Source of the DNA: Gymnorhina tibicen
Taxonomy: Eukaryota; Chordata; Aves; Passeriformes; Artamidae
DNA: 64,000 nucleotides
Direction: 5' to 3'
Assembly (NCBI GenBank): GCA_013399875.1
Contig: VXAZ01010877.1
Coordinates: forward strand, 186,001-250,000
Position 1 is the stretch's first letter; every line of letters starts with the position of its first letter. Of this stretch, positions 11,138-23,720 are shown piece by piece. Both the position numbers and the translations under genes were made by a program. The notes under the pieces are model-generated. The model was not told where the DNA came from. It searched no databases and saw nothing but the letters and a program-made list of their open reading frames with translations.

Positions 11138-12750
11138 TTTGTGAAAAGCAGTGAAATTTGTTAGGCTCTTCAGATTTAAAGAAAGATAAGCCTCAGGGAA
11201 AAGCTAGATATGCATATATTTCTTAATTGGTTTCAAATGTATTTTCTTTGAAGAGTCTCTGTACTAAATAAAGATTTTGTTTCAAGAAATTTGTTTGGTC
11301 ATAGTGTCAACCACTGTCATTGATTTTGGAGAGAGAAGAGTAAGTCAGACCTTCAGAATTAGTCATAGTATTCTGCGACTGTAGCTGAGAATGTTATTTG
11401 AAGCTGAGAGTGTCCCCAATTTGTCCAAGAGTTATTTGATCTGTACTGTATGTGTACATTGATATTTTGACCTTGGCCATCCTTCAGGTTGGCTTCAGCC
11501 ATGCCTGTCTGCATAAGATGTTCTTTCCCCATCTGCACTACACCAAAGCCTCTATATTATACTAAGGTAACCCCACTGCAATTTTTATTTTCTGAAGCAA
11601 AGCTGTCAAAAGATCTGCCCTCTGACAATTCAGCTCTTCTTCCAGCTATATCCTTCTTGGCAGGAAGCAAAGTGGATAAAAAAGAGGCAGAAAATAGGAA
11701 CAATGGACTGCAGTTGATGGGCAGCATCTTCATCACTTCCCTCCAGCAAGGATAGCACAGAAGAATCACTGTAGAGCCAATGTCTGCACATCTCTCTCAC
11801 TTCTGCTCCACTCCTCAAGGAGAGCTTTGTGTTTCTTCCTCAAGACGTACCCGACCAGTGACGGTTCAGTCATTCAGCCCAAAGGTTTTGCACTGTTTCT
11901 TAGCCAAAGTCAGAAAAAAACATAGTTCTTGTTCACTTACACTAATGCTTCCACTGCAAACAAAAGCATACGCAGATGAGAGAAGTAATAAATAAAATAA
12001 TAGTGTGTTGGCATTATTTTTTCATCAGAATCATCAAAAAATATTGCATAAAAAAGTTAATTTGAAAACAATTCTTCTCTTTGATTTGACAGTTGAAATT
12101 AGATAGATATAATTTCACAAATGAGAGATTTAAAAAGCCACAACAGTTAAAAAGAAATAAATTACCTGTGATAAATTGCAGGTCATTAAACCAGTGCCAA
12201 TGGTCATTCACTAAAGGAAAATATTACTACGTATTACCATTTGTTAAAGGAAAAGCAAAACCTTATTTAATATTCATTGAACCATTTAAATAAATAGGTT
12301 ACCTATATTAATAACATAAGAATGTCCAAAACAGCTAGAATGAAAAACAGAAGTCATAGAATAGCAACACTCAGCCTAGGTTTGATTCTCATGAAAAAAA
12401 TATCCAACTTGAAAATAAGAATAATATAGTGCTATTACTCTGTTGTCTATGAATGACACCCTAAATATGTCTTTTCCCCTATTTGGCTGTAGCTTATGTA
12501 ACAAGAAGCAGTGTATTCAAGCTAGATGTAAGTATAAATGCAGAATCATGCAAACTAGCTATGCTTTCTGTTTCTTTCTCAAACCCTTGTTTCTGAAAAA
12601 CAGAATGAGGGGGGAAAAAATCTTACATGGCTTATGATTTATTACACCTAAAAAAAGCAATGCCATTAAATGTATGAGTTTTTAGTGCTGAAATAGTGTC
12701 GCTGCCTTGGTGTGCTAATCCATCTCAGAGAGGAAGGACTGGCTACCCTG
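11138..12750. other. Non-coding flank, nothing recognised
   Basis: AT-rich, with only short unconvincing open frames. Confidence 0.6.
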
Positions 12751-12753
12751 GTG

Positions 12754-12767
12754 CCAGCAGAGGGAGC
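12754..12767 (+). promoter_or_regulatory. CTCF-like motif
   Basis: CCAGCAGAGGGAGC matches the CTCF core well, except A where C is usual in the GGC step. This is a motif-only call. Confidence 0.35.
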
Positions 12768-13049
12768 ATAGAGCATTGCTTTTTGTGGGCTTCAAACCTG
12801 CAAGGGGAGCTTTGTCCTTTCCTGTTCCAATTTTTCCCCCCAATTAAATGTTTTTAAAACTTAATGATCGCACATTCCATGCTAAAAGCACCTTTTTATG
12901 CATCAAAAATACATCTGTGAAGTAAAACAGGTGTCAGATTGTTGTAGGATAATTAACTTCTAGCATCTGGAACACCAAGGCAGACACAGGTAGGGAATTT
13001 TACCAAGATGGGAGGTAAGATATCCCAGGGCATGGCGGCTAAATTGTGT

Positions 13050-13290
13050 AACAAAAACGTATCTTCAAACCGTCCTCACTTAGCGGCACAACGCGTGCTC
13101 AGGCACAGCAGCCACTGCACAAAGGGGAGATGCTGCTCTACAAAGGGCGTGTTTGTGCACATCCGCGTGTCCAACACACCTGTGCCCAACCGGCTCGGAA
13201 GGGGTGTGACCTGGGTGTTGCGAGAATTAATTAGCTAACGAGCCTTATCTTCCTGTCATTACTCAAGTAAAACTTCCATGTGTCTGAAGC
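13050..13290. promoter_or_regulatory. Candidate non-coding regulatory element (CpG-containing)
   Basis: This stretch has more CpG than its flanks, two ACAAAGGG sites (TCF/LEF- or SOX-like, near 13,118 and 13,141), the homeodomain-like string ATTAATTAGCTAA (near 13,227) and a CTTATCT GATA-type site. No coding potential is recognised. The call rests on motif density only. Confidence 0.35.
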
Positions 13291-13299
13291 CAAGTAACT

Positions 13300-16200
13300 G
13301 CAGAACCTCTGAAGAGGAAATGCGTGATGTCTGCGCTCCTTGCGCAGCTGACAACAGCAGGGCCTGTTCACCCCCTGACTCCAGACGGAGTAAAAATGTG
13401 TGTTAAGCCCCTCTACGCACTAGAAAATCCATACAAAGGACTCCAGAAAACTTAAAGACAGAGTCAATTAAGGCCTTTATCATTCCTCATGATTCTCATT
13501 ATTGGATTCTCACAAAATTGGATCCCACTTTACCATGCCTTCAAAGGGACTCTTGTTAAAGCAAACAGCAGCACTCAGCATCTTGCAGGTTTTATTCCCA
13601 AGTAAAATGCTCATTGCAAAACGTAGCAGACAGACACATCCCTTGGCTCCCTGACTCTCCCTAAAAGAGTCTGGAACCATAAAACTTCCAGAATCAGATT
13701 TTCTTAAGTTGAAGCTTAAGGTTGTAGAGGATCTTCTCATGCACAGTTAGTGCAATTGCATATGTATAGCTGGCTTTTGTACATACAAATGGAGCCTGTA
13801 TGCTAGTACATGGCTCAAAGGAATCTAGACAGCTATACAAAAACACACATGGGCCTCAGTTTTTGTTTTATGAGGTGAAATAAGTGAAGAGGGAAGAAGA
13901 AGGTGATGGGAAAAAGATGAAATTCAGACCTCATCAAAGCAAAGAGTAGTTTTCCTATAGACTTCAAAAGATTCAAAGCTTCATCTGTTACATTTATGTG
14001 CTACTGAACCCAGAGACATGCTCAGAAACAGGTTTCTCAATTCATTTGGCAGCCCAACTTCTTCCTGGTTGAATGGTGGAAGCACTGACAAGAATCTCAA
14101 AAGAAAATTTTACCATGATCTAAATCAGTAGTTCCCAACTTTTTCTGGCTGTCTGGGCAAATACCTCCTTTTAAGACACAGTGAGAGCCTTCTATCCCAG
14201 CATTTATGACTCACATAGCCCAAGCTAGAGTGTTCATGGAGTTGTCCATTGAACTGGCATGCAAACGAGCACCATGTTTCCCAGAAACCGTGAATTTGCT
14301 TTCTAACTCATTCCCAAGCTGTTCCTGCAGCTACTCCTGGGAGTAGGTTACAAGCTGGATAAACTGAGTTTGCAGGCTGTGTTTAGCCTATACCTCGCAG
14401 AATGAGTATTCTTCCTCCAAGTTCATACTGTTTACACGGAGCTGACTAAGTACCATTAACTATCTTTCAACAGCAGCTTATGTCTTTCTTTTGGGAAGAG
14501 GAGTGGGGGGAAATGTGGGAAAAGTCCCCTCTTGTTGTCAAATTTAACGTTAGTCTATGCAAGTACAACATTGCTGACACTGCTGTAAAATCCTGGCCAC
14601 ACTTAACTTGATGGCAAAATTCCCTTTGACTTTATTAGAGTCTAGATTTCACAACAAGTGTTAAGGGAGTGTGACTGCAAGACTGAGGCAAAGGCAAAGT
14701 AAAAGCAAGAACAGTTTCCTCACTGCAGTCCAGAGACAATGCATGGTTCTCCAGGGCTATAAGGCAAGAAATAAAAATATAAATAAAGATATAAATTAAT
14801 GAAATGGATACCCTGTTCAGACAGTTACTAGTTCTTGGCACTTTTTTCTCTCATCTTGTCATCTACAGACACCTGTCCAGCTGCACTTTCTTCACACTTG
14901 ACTGCCCAGGTAAGCTTCTCTGTCAGTCTTGCTGTCACTCCTCTTTCAGCACATGTTGTCAGCTCTCCTGCCATCTTGCTGTCACTCTTTTCATATGGTA
15001 GGATTCACAGCCTTAGCTCACAGACCTGTTTGTACATTGGAAGAAAAGTATTTGTCATACTTGCTTCTAATCCCCCATTAAAAATGAGCATAGCTAAGTA
15101 CAAAAAGCCTGTCAGGAAAGTACTGACATTGAGTTTCTCCACCAGCAGTGTTCCAAAACACTGGATTTTTTCTTCTGCCTACCCAAAGATATGAGAAGAA
15201 TTGAGAAGTGAAGGATTCAGCTCTGCTAGGGAATAAGCATGCATATTCTGTAATGGCTTTTCAAGTGCTCTTCTACGTGAAGGTCAGTGAACAGCAGAGG
15301 TTTTGGTCCTAATTATTGTTTTGTTGCGGGATTCTTTTTCTCCACTGATCTAATGATGGCTAAGCAATCATTTTGCACTTGCTGGGCAAAGGCAATCGCA
15401 AACTTGTTAACTGGGCATTTTTATGCTGCTCCCCAGCACAAAAGACACACCTCAAAGCCCCCAAGGTGGCAGGTTCTAAAGTGCCACTCATTTTAACAGC
15501 AAAATGCTGCTATATTCACTGTGTGAGCAGACCTTAGGTTAGTTAGTATAATGTGACATATGAGAATGTGTAATTCTTGGTCACAGCAAAGGAGAGTAAG
15601 AAAACAGGTTTTTACAGCAAAAGCTTTCCATCATGTGTTCCCTTTGCAGGACATGGATAACCTCTGACTTCCATATGGTGCTGGATTCTCAGAGGATGGA
15701 AGTGAGCAATGGTAAATCACCCCAGATGAGTATCTCCTCCTCAATATAATAAGCAGTTTATGTATCCGGCTGCAAAAGTGTTCTAGGAAGTTGCCAAACA
15801 GGAAGGAGATCCTTGCCTGAAGTAATTTGCAAGCTAAAGGCTGGATCCTACCAAAGCATCTGGTCTGAGGTTTTGAACAGCTTTTACTCCCATAAGATTT
15901 CAAAAGATATTCAGGACGGCCATGTCTTACAGCATGTTGTAAGGTTTGGCTAAAATTGCCTGTAAATGAGTGTCAGGCACTTAGCAAGGCTATGTTACCT
16001 TAGCCTTTAAACTAGGGCAGAACTGTGCTGTGGATAGATGAACTGAAACTACACCCACAAGGAGATGAAATTATATTAACAGACATACAAGCATATCATA
16101 TTGCAAGTGAAAGACAGTATGTTACTGTACTCAGAAAATTTTAAAAATATGCAAATCTTCCTTCCCATGGCCTGACCCACCAGGGCAATGCTGCCAAAAT

Positions 16201-17600
16201 GGGTGGGTTAATGCCATGGAGTGAACTGCGTGGATCACAGCCTTAAACTTGCTGCCACACACCTCCTTTCTCATGACCATTTGTTTCAATTAAATACCCC
16301 CTGGCCACCCTTAAGCCAACAGTGATATTCTTTATATCTTGTCAATAGGTGTCATGATAAAGAAATAAGAACACATATCCTGCGTTATGTGAGTAAGGAG
16401 AATTTGATGCTGCTGCACATTAGCTGGCACTTTCTTTTTTACCTTGATTTTCACAGACTCCAAAGCTCCAAAAAAGTTTTTCTCCTTACTTCATCCTCTG
16501 GCTTTTCTGTCAGTTTTTTTTAAGAGTTACATTTCTGGCTAGAATACAATGTTTTAGTCACAGTGTACTGACATTGCAGAACATTGCAAAGAATATTTGA
16601 CCCCTGCTTTTTATTTCCTAAGTGTATCATCAGTTCCAAGCACTGAATATATTGGCAGAATTGGGCATTGCTAAACGGCAACACTAAGTCTAACAGATCT
16701 GTATTTGAGTTAGTTAGCATGCACTAACTACCTCATGTGATGGCAGGAAGTGACAGCTCCCAGGCTGAAATCAGATCCAGGCAGGTGGGCTCCTAAAGGG
16801 GGTTGGTGCAAACACGAATGTTGGCCCGTATGGATCCAGCTGCAGGAACAGAGCCTGAGGTTGCAGAGGCCTTAGGAGAAAATCCTGTCTTTATATTTAA
16901 AATCTAAAATGCATCCAACACATTATTATGCACACACATCATATGTGACGTATCACACATGGCGATGCATCAACACTGCCTGCATCAGATAGTTAAGGGT
17001 ACTAAGCAAAGTACAGAGGTCCAGACTTGCCTGTGATGAGACATTTCAGTAATTCTCAGGTGCTGGGTTTTTGTTCCTAAATAAATTGATTGGCTAAGTC
17101 CATAACATCTTTTTGAAGTCCAGGATACAGAGTTCCTGTGAAAGAGAAGAATTAGAATGAACATCTTGTCCTTGCAAACCATGCGGATAACTTACCTTTC
17201 TGTGCTGAAGACAAGGGATGAGTTACCCCAGTCATCGGAGCAGATGCAGAAACCAGTGGAAATGAGGAGATAAAAAGTCAAAGCCCAAGGATAGGCTAAT
17301 AGAGAAAGAAGTGTTGTAATTGCTAAATCACCCAAACTGCTTTGCCAAACTTTGACATGCTTGATTTCCTGTGCTTAAATAATTTTTAGGCTTAAAAAAA
17401 AAGGAGGGGGGGGGAAGAGGGGAAGTGCAGAAAAATAACCAGCTGTTCCTTGTATACCGCAGGAAACACGTATGATTTATTGCTTTAAGGTTATTTTTGA
17501 AGGGGCTGCCTGTGGCAGCCGGAGTGCCGGAGAAGTCACTGAGGCCTGTCCACTTGAAGGGCTCAAACTGTTTCCTGAACAGCCCTTCTTCACTCGTCAC
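13300..17600. other. Non-coding flank
   Basis: No gene was recognised. The only notable item is the hAT-like terminus at 14,132. Open frames of up to about 119 codons (14,835-15,194) lack any known domain. Confidence 0.55.
14132..14166 (+). mobile_element. hAT/Charlie-like terminal sequence
   Basis: CAGTAGTTCCCAACTTTTTC followed by TGGCTG resembles the CAGTGGTTCTCAACC termini of hAT (Charlie-type) DNA transposons. No matching opposite terminus was found nearby, so this is at best a fragment. Confidence 0.3.
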
Positions 17601-17619
17601 CTCCGACAGCTCCCATTGA

Positions 17620-17960
17620 CAACGTGTGACTGGGGCCCCGGAGTGTTTTAAAGCCGCGGGGGGCCGGGGCGGACAATGGGGCTGTCAATTACCTTTTCCC
17701 CCGTTGTGAAAGGGGCCGGCGAACAATGTGCGGGCGGCGGGGGGCTGTGCCGCCGCTCCGAGCCCGCCNGGGGGAACGCCCAGGCTGCGCTACCTAGATT
17801 GTGCCTTTAAAAACTTCCTGTGTGCCTTGATGGCTTGCTGAGAGGACTGTCCATCATACAGGCGCTTTGTCTGGCAGTCACTGCCATTTGAATTTGACTG
17901 ACTGAGGAAGCCCGAGTTATTTGTAAAGAACAACAAGGCTTTTCATTCATAATTTCAGTG
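17620..17960. promoter_or_regulatory. Candidate enhancer about 7.3 kb upstream of the SPRY2 promoter
   Basis: A GC-rich core (17,630-17,790) runs into a segment rich in developmental motifs: ACAATGG (17,673-17,679), AACAATG (17,722-17,728), ATTGTG (17,798-17,803) and CTTTGT (about 17,864-17,869), all SOX-type, plus TGTCAATTA (17,683-17,691), a TALE/homeodomain-type string. It stands alone in an AT-rich flank and has no open frame of note. The N at 17,769 lies within it. Confidence 0.45.
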
Positions 17961-20378
17961 GGGGGACAGGGTGCTAATGACTGAGCTTGAATAACCAGGG
18001 AATGCGGTATTCAAGGCAGGAAGAAGCCCAACTGGCTGCCAAATGAGAGGAAGGGAGGGGAGGGGGATGTAGGTGAAAGTGCTTGTGTGAAAAGGCAAAC
18101 AATGAAATCGGGATCACACGCATGTATACAAATACAAATCAGGTTCTCAAAAGGTGAGACAGGCAAAGACAGAAGCAGGAAGGACAGCGGAGGAATATCC
18201 CGTTTCTATTTCATTGACTTGCCTTCAGAATCAGCTTCTGCAATGCTAAATCCGAGAAGGGTCTCAGCAAAAGGCAGCTCTCTTCCCTCCTGCCACCCTC
18301 TCACCACAGAGAAAATGCTTTCCCTCTCCTATTCCTTTTTGCTGCAGAAAAAATCCTTGGGTTTGAAGCTGGGCTGAATGAAGATTTTGCCTTTGCAGCT
18401 TAAGCTCCAGCTTCGACCAAACTTGAAAGTACTTCTGCTAGCCCCGGCTGTGACCCAGCATCTACCATCCGTACATATAATTTTACATATCGATCCTCTA
18501 ATTCAGACGTATATTTACATATATTCTCTAACTCCAAAAAGACTTCGTCTTTACAGAAGTCGAACTTTACCTGATGCAAAAGCTATTCAACTAAATAAAG
18601 GTTGTTGCCTTTATTTCTATTGTCTACAGTGGGATTTTGAAAAAGGTGTTAACAGAAATTTCCTTAGCTAAAACGGATTTTATAGAGCCATAATTTATGT
18701 CCCTGTGGAGAAAACAAACCTACAGAGCTCAGAAAGAAAACAGAAATTGAACAGCACATACTCTGGAAAACACAACTGCTTTGACACAATGTAAACCATA
18801 AGAACTGGATATAATTTATGCCAATTTGAATTGCGTTGTGAGTAAGCAACAATAAGAAAACTTAAAATATGTTAAACGGTTTAAACACTTAACCTCAAGA
18901 ATGAAGGAAGTTTTCCAGTGGGCTTATTTTGCAAGCTTGTTCTGTCAGATGCGGTGGATTTATTGTCTATGTTTGTAACGCAATTTCCAATGCTTCCTTT
19001 AACTTTCATTAATTAGAACACCATCCCGGGAGCTGTTCTGGACAGCTGGATTCCCTCCCTGGCCTGGAGCACATCAGACTTTCACTCAGGCTCCAGAAGG
19101 AGTGAGGGGCTTGTTTAGGAGGAACAGCTCCGAGATTCAGCTTCTCTGTTAATTTCTTCCTTTGTTTCTATGGGACTTTTGAGAGTAATAAGCCTGCTTA
19201 AAATACAGGAAAAGATGATTACAAAACCACAAATGAGATAGGAGTAACTACACCAGATGCAGAGACGGAAGTTTGGAGGAACTCTTTAATCAAGGGGTGG
19301 GAGTGGATGCTCCTGCAGAGATAACCTTGTTTAGATAATGAAACATTCTGTCCTCTTCCCTCTCAAAGTAAGATAATTGTCTAACAGTTCATATCCTTTT
19401 TTTAGAGTGTTCCAATTCTATTAGATGCAGATTCTGAAATTTTGGTTGTGCAGAAAGACTCTGGAGGTCACAAGGAAATCAACGCTTTGGGCCTCCAAGG
19501 GAAGCAGCATTTACACAGCACAGAGACTGGACCTAAGAGTCCTAGTTCTTGCTTTTGAGATAAGTTACTTCTTTCTTTCTTCCCTGTTTTTTCTCACCTC
19601 TAAAATGGGCATAGCAACATCTCCTGAAAACTAGTTTGAGATCTGTGGAGAAAATTGTGATAGAATATACAGTGTTTTAATTATTGCTATTGATATTGCC
19701 ATTACAGTCAGGAAAAAAAGACAGTACAGCTCTGACACCAGGATGAGGGTATTTCACACTTTAATATTTTTTAATTGATGTAACCATATAACCAGTATTT
19801 TATTTTGGTTGTGTTCTGATTTTCAGACAAGTGATGGGGAAACACCAGTTTTTATTTTCCTTTTTGTGCAAAACTCATTAGTCTCCAGGAAATTATTCTG
19901 TCCTGCATACATCACCTCTGCTTTCAGGATGTGCTTTTATGCCACTCAGATGAACACAAGTCTTTCACAACTGAGAAAACTAAAAATAATCTCAGTAAAT
20001 AGGATAAACATGATACTTTTTTTTTTAACATTTGCTCAATCCACTTCCTTTTGTTTGCAGCAAAATCTGTAAGTCTGACTTGCACATATGCTTTGACTGA
20101 CTTGCAAGATTTATGTTACCAGTTGCTAATCTCTTGGAGTATTTTTTGAACGCCAGCCTCCACTGCAGAAAAGTACCTTATGTTGTGGGAGCAGAGTGGC
20201 CGTCACAGCATGGAGGTCCATGGAGGCTACCTCACACTACTGAGAAGAGCAGGCATCTGTCTTCCTCCAACTCCACTGCTCACAGTACCCAAGATATTCA
20301 TTTACCTTTCTACTACATTGCTTTTATTTTTGCTTCTATTGCCTTTCTAGTTTAGAGCTAGTTTGGGTATCTCTACAT

Positions 20379-20540
20379 CAGAGGTTTTTTCACTGTGATC
20401 TGTGAGTTCCTATGGACTACTTCTAAATGAGAGGTCTCATAATTTACAATTTTCTAAAAAAGCCTGTGCTTCCCTTACACTCTTTTTCTCTTCTAAAGCA
20501 TAGAAAAAGTCTACAGACTGAAGAAATTTGAAAACTACTG
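20379..20540. mobile_element. Possible ancient hAT miniature element (MITE)
   Basis: The left end reads CAGAGGTTTTTTCACTGTGA. The right end, reverse-complemented, reads CAGTAGTTTTCAAATTTCTTC. Both have the CAGNNGTTTT hAT-type terminus, and both continue into related TCTGTGAGTTCC / TCTGTAGACTTT segments. The 162-bp span suits a non-autonomous element. The 8-bp flanks (CTCTACAT, GCGCAAAC) do not match, so a duplication is not supported. Confidence 0.4.
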
Positions 20541-22369
20541 GCGCAAACCACAGTAGAGATATGATAAGTCTCTTCATAAAACCTCCTTTCAAATTTCCCA
20601 TAACTTCTAACTTTGACCTCTTCCGTTTCTTCTGAGTGACTTTAATCCCAGGTCAACACACAAATGTCTGCATCCTGCTACAAAATATTTTGGGAATTCC
20701 CACACTGGCACTTATTAACATTTTAATAGGCAATCAGTTGATTTTGCATACAATTCTAGTATAGTCAAGCCCGGTGTTATCTAGCCTCTAACTGAACGAA
20801 TCTAGCAAGTGCAGTGCTTCAAGCACTAACAGACAAGGCTTGTTTGTGCCATCATTCTCATGATTACATCTACCAAAGAAGTTGAAAATATGAGGAGGAC
20901 TACCCTAACAAAAACAAATACAATAAATACACCATAAAAATCCTGCTATAATACCAGCTTAGCAAATAAACTTCACTTAGTCCCATCCACACCAAATTGT
21001 CCCACTTATGAACATTTGGTCTCAAGGTATTTGAGAAGAGAGAATTAATCATAAAATGCATTGTATAAGCTAGAAAGATTTATAAAGTTGAATTCCAAGA
21101 AACCAATGCTGATTTTATCAAGGACACAAATATAACCACATAACACTGAATGACACATCAAAGAGCATAGTAGCTTTATTAGAACAATTTACATGCAAAA
21201 GCTCCACATTATATTACAAGTACTAAATGTATGTATCCTTCAGTATAATTTCAGAAGGATCAGGAAAGGGATTTGTTTATTCTTTAAGTTTACATAAGTA
21301 TATTTGGTATTCAACAAGAAAATATCCTTCTGGCAACTGTCCTTCTATATACTGGGGCAATCACCAGATGGGATAAAGTTACACAGGATCTGGTCTGTAT
21401 CACCTTTAAGGAAGGTGTCTATCATGAGCTAGATCTGAAAATTGTAGTTTAATCTGAGAATATCTGTTCATCACTAAAAGCAGGAGACTCAGTCTCTGAG
21501 CAGCTTCAGAGCATGTGTATTCCCAACCAGAGTGGCAGGCATTAATTCTATATTTCACATATAAAAGTGCTGATCCTGTCCTACCTGACTGCATTCCCAG
21601 AACAAAATGTTCATTTTCCCCCTCTTCTCAGGGAAGAGAATTCCAGGATTTCCTTCAGGCAAACTACAATAAAAATTGCAAAAGCAAAACTAACACTACT
21701 GAGTCAAGGACCTAATTTTCTTCATAAATATGTCCAGCTGTTTACAGTGCAGTGTGTTTGACTTCTCAGTTTCTCTCTACGATTTATCTAAGTGGCCTTA
21801 TCTGCCCTGAGAACCTCAATGAAATATCAGTAGGCAAAAAAAGTTTTACAGGTAATCACTTTTAAAAAGCTCTATAATTCCTTTATTTACTTTAGCTTAT
21901 TCAGAGTCACAAACATGGAAGGTAATCAATTAAAGATTTAAGTTTCTATGGAACTTCTGGGCATTAGAACCAACGTGCAGCCAAACTTAGTCCTTTCAGG
22001 ATGTGCAGAATCAATATTCCCATATCATTTCATTAACTCATGAGATAATGCATGAAATGTTCTCAAAGTCAGCAAAGTACTGCCTGCACTTTCATTCCCT
22101 TGCAGGAAGAATTCCTTATGAATGAATTCCTTTACTTCCCTTCCTTTTCAAAGTAAAGGGGGAAACCACTTGTTTTCAGGTCCTGGTCTGAAAATCAAAT
22201 CAAGTAAAAACTTGTGGGACAATTTCAGGATGAAGCAGAAAAGTTTCAGCTATTTCAGATGGGTGTCTATCATGTCATACACTTTTGAAATGTATGTGCC
22301 CGATTTTTCACCTGAAGCCACTGAAATTGTTACTATTCAAATATATAGTCAACATACAACACCGATACA

Positions 22370-22432
22370 CATATAAATATATGTGTATGTTGGTGTGTAC
22401 ACACACATACGTATATATATATATACACCAGT
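22370..22432. repeat. Alternating purine-pyrimidine repeat (TG/CA and TA)
   Basis: A run of ATATGTGTATG, GTGTGTACACACAC and (TA)n includes an inverted repeat at 22,386-22,411 (GTATGTTGGTGTGT with ACACACACATAC). It is simple sequence. Confidence 0.85.
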
Positions 22433-22859
22433 TACATTTCTCTGCTGAGAATAAATTCAAAAACTTCATCTCAAAAAATAAGGTCTGCTTGGGTTAAAAA
22501 AAAAAAAATCATGCAGTGGTTAGAGCAAACCACTAGGGGAAACATAATCACATGCATTAAGCCACTCTCCATGACAAGAAATGTGAAATGTGAGTGATAC
22601 ATGTAATCCTCCAAAAGCAGGTTCCAAGGTAGCATCAGATTAAAAATCTGGGAAATCATCGTTGAGGTTCCAACATGAACACACACAAGCACACGCACAA
22701 AAAAGAGCACACTTAATTTTTGCAGATTCGTGCACTGTTTATTGATTACCTTTGTGCCAGTTAGTGCACAAATCTTTGCAGGTTTAAGTCTTCTCTTTCA
22801 AATTCATCAGCACCAGGATGCTGTATTCTTGGGGTTTTTTCTGGATTTATTTTTGGCGC

Positions 22860-22877
22860 CTTTTTTTTTTTTTTTTT
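22860..22877. repeat. Poly-T tract
   Basis: An uninterrupted run of about 17 T. There is no adjacent retroelement body that I recognise. Confidence 0.8.
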
Positions 22878-23319
22878 GAGCTGTAAGACATTGATGCTTC
22901 ACCATTTTGCATGCATGACTGGTTCTGTGAATAAAAATAGCTTCACTGTTTTCAGATCTGTCTTTGAGACTACTTTCTATATTAAGTGTATACACCTGTA
23001 GTTGAGAACTGGTGTGGAAATCGGTCATTGCACTAGTGACCAACAGATTTAAAAATGCTGTTACAAACTTTCCGGTTTAAAACACTATTTATGTACTCAG
23101 TATAAACGACGATAAATTATTTAACAGACCATTCCCATGTGTATAGGTTTGCACAAAGAGTTCTTAACCTATTTTTGGCTTTGCTATGTGGGAGGAAGTG
23201 ACTTTTGTCTTTCTACAGTGAGGGGAATATCGTGTTTTCTCTTTCTCGGATATTTTATTCCATACTCGTCTCTCACAGCTGAACACCATGGACTGCCTTG
23301 CTGACACAGAGCGCGCAGC

Positions 23320-23720
23320 TTGCACACAGGGCACACCTCCGAGGATGTTCATGTCGCTGCCCGGCGCATCCTCATGGAGACGCCAGGCCGCTGGGTGCCC
23401 CCGCAAGGAAGCTCAGGGAAGGCCCGCGGCTCCCTCCGGCACTGCCCGGCGCCGGGACTGCTGCCCCCGCGGAGCCGCCCTGACCCGCCGCCCCCCGCCC
23501 CGGCGCCGCGCTCCCTCTGGCGGGGAGCGCGGCCGCGCCGCCGCCGCTCCCCGGAGCCCCGAGGATAACTCAGCCCCACCGGGCTGCGGCTCCAGCGGAG
23601 GGGCAGCCCCCGCCCCGGCGGGAGAGCGCTCCGTCTGTGGGGCGGGGGGTCGAACAGGGTGGGGAGGGGACGGACGGACAGGCTGCAGCTGTTCTGTCGC
23701 GGGCTAGGGAGCGATGGTAC
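23320..23720. promoter_or_regulatory. Upstream CpG-rich block
   Basis: A second dense CpG block lies about 1.5 kb before the promoter, separated from the main island by an AT-richer gap (about 23,730-23,900). It contains a CTCF-like motif on the minus strand (23,508-23,524) and a G-quadruplex motif (23,639-23,669). It could be an upstream promoter, an insulator, or part of one extended unmethylated domain. Confidence 0.65.
23508..23524 (-). promoter_or_regulatory. CTCF-like motif at the upstream CpG block, minus strand
   Basis: Read on the minus strand, CCCGCCAGAGGGAGCG fits the CTCF core CCNCCAGRGGG. It lies in the CpG block before the SPRY2 promoter and faces the plus-strand site at 12,754. 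Confidence 0.35.

Larger units (their letters stand above)
17970..23310. other. Non-coding flank before the CpG domain
   Basis: No gene was recognised apart from the repeats listed separately. A plus-strand CTCF-like CCACTAGGGG lies at 22,530-22,539. Confidence 0.55.

Noticed and set aside
10902..11164. Lys-Arg and Lys-Glu repeat open frames
   Set aside because: They are translations of the GAAAGA microsatellite in two frames, with no flanking gene structure.
12300..12420. GTCATAGAATAGCAAC considered as a reverse CR1 tail
   Set aside because: Only one ATAGAAT unit is present, and the adjoining CR1 body (GGTTGGAAGGGACCTT type) is missing.
18872..18885. The 14-mer TTAAACGGTTTAAA also occurs at 44,704-44,717
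   Set aside because: Shared 14-mers are expected by chance in 64 kb, especially AT-rich near-palindromes. The flanking sequences are unrelated.
22122..22497. Overlapping 70-84-codon open frames running into the TG/TA repeat
   Set aside because: The C-terminal parts are translations of simple repeat. There is no protein similarity.
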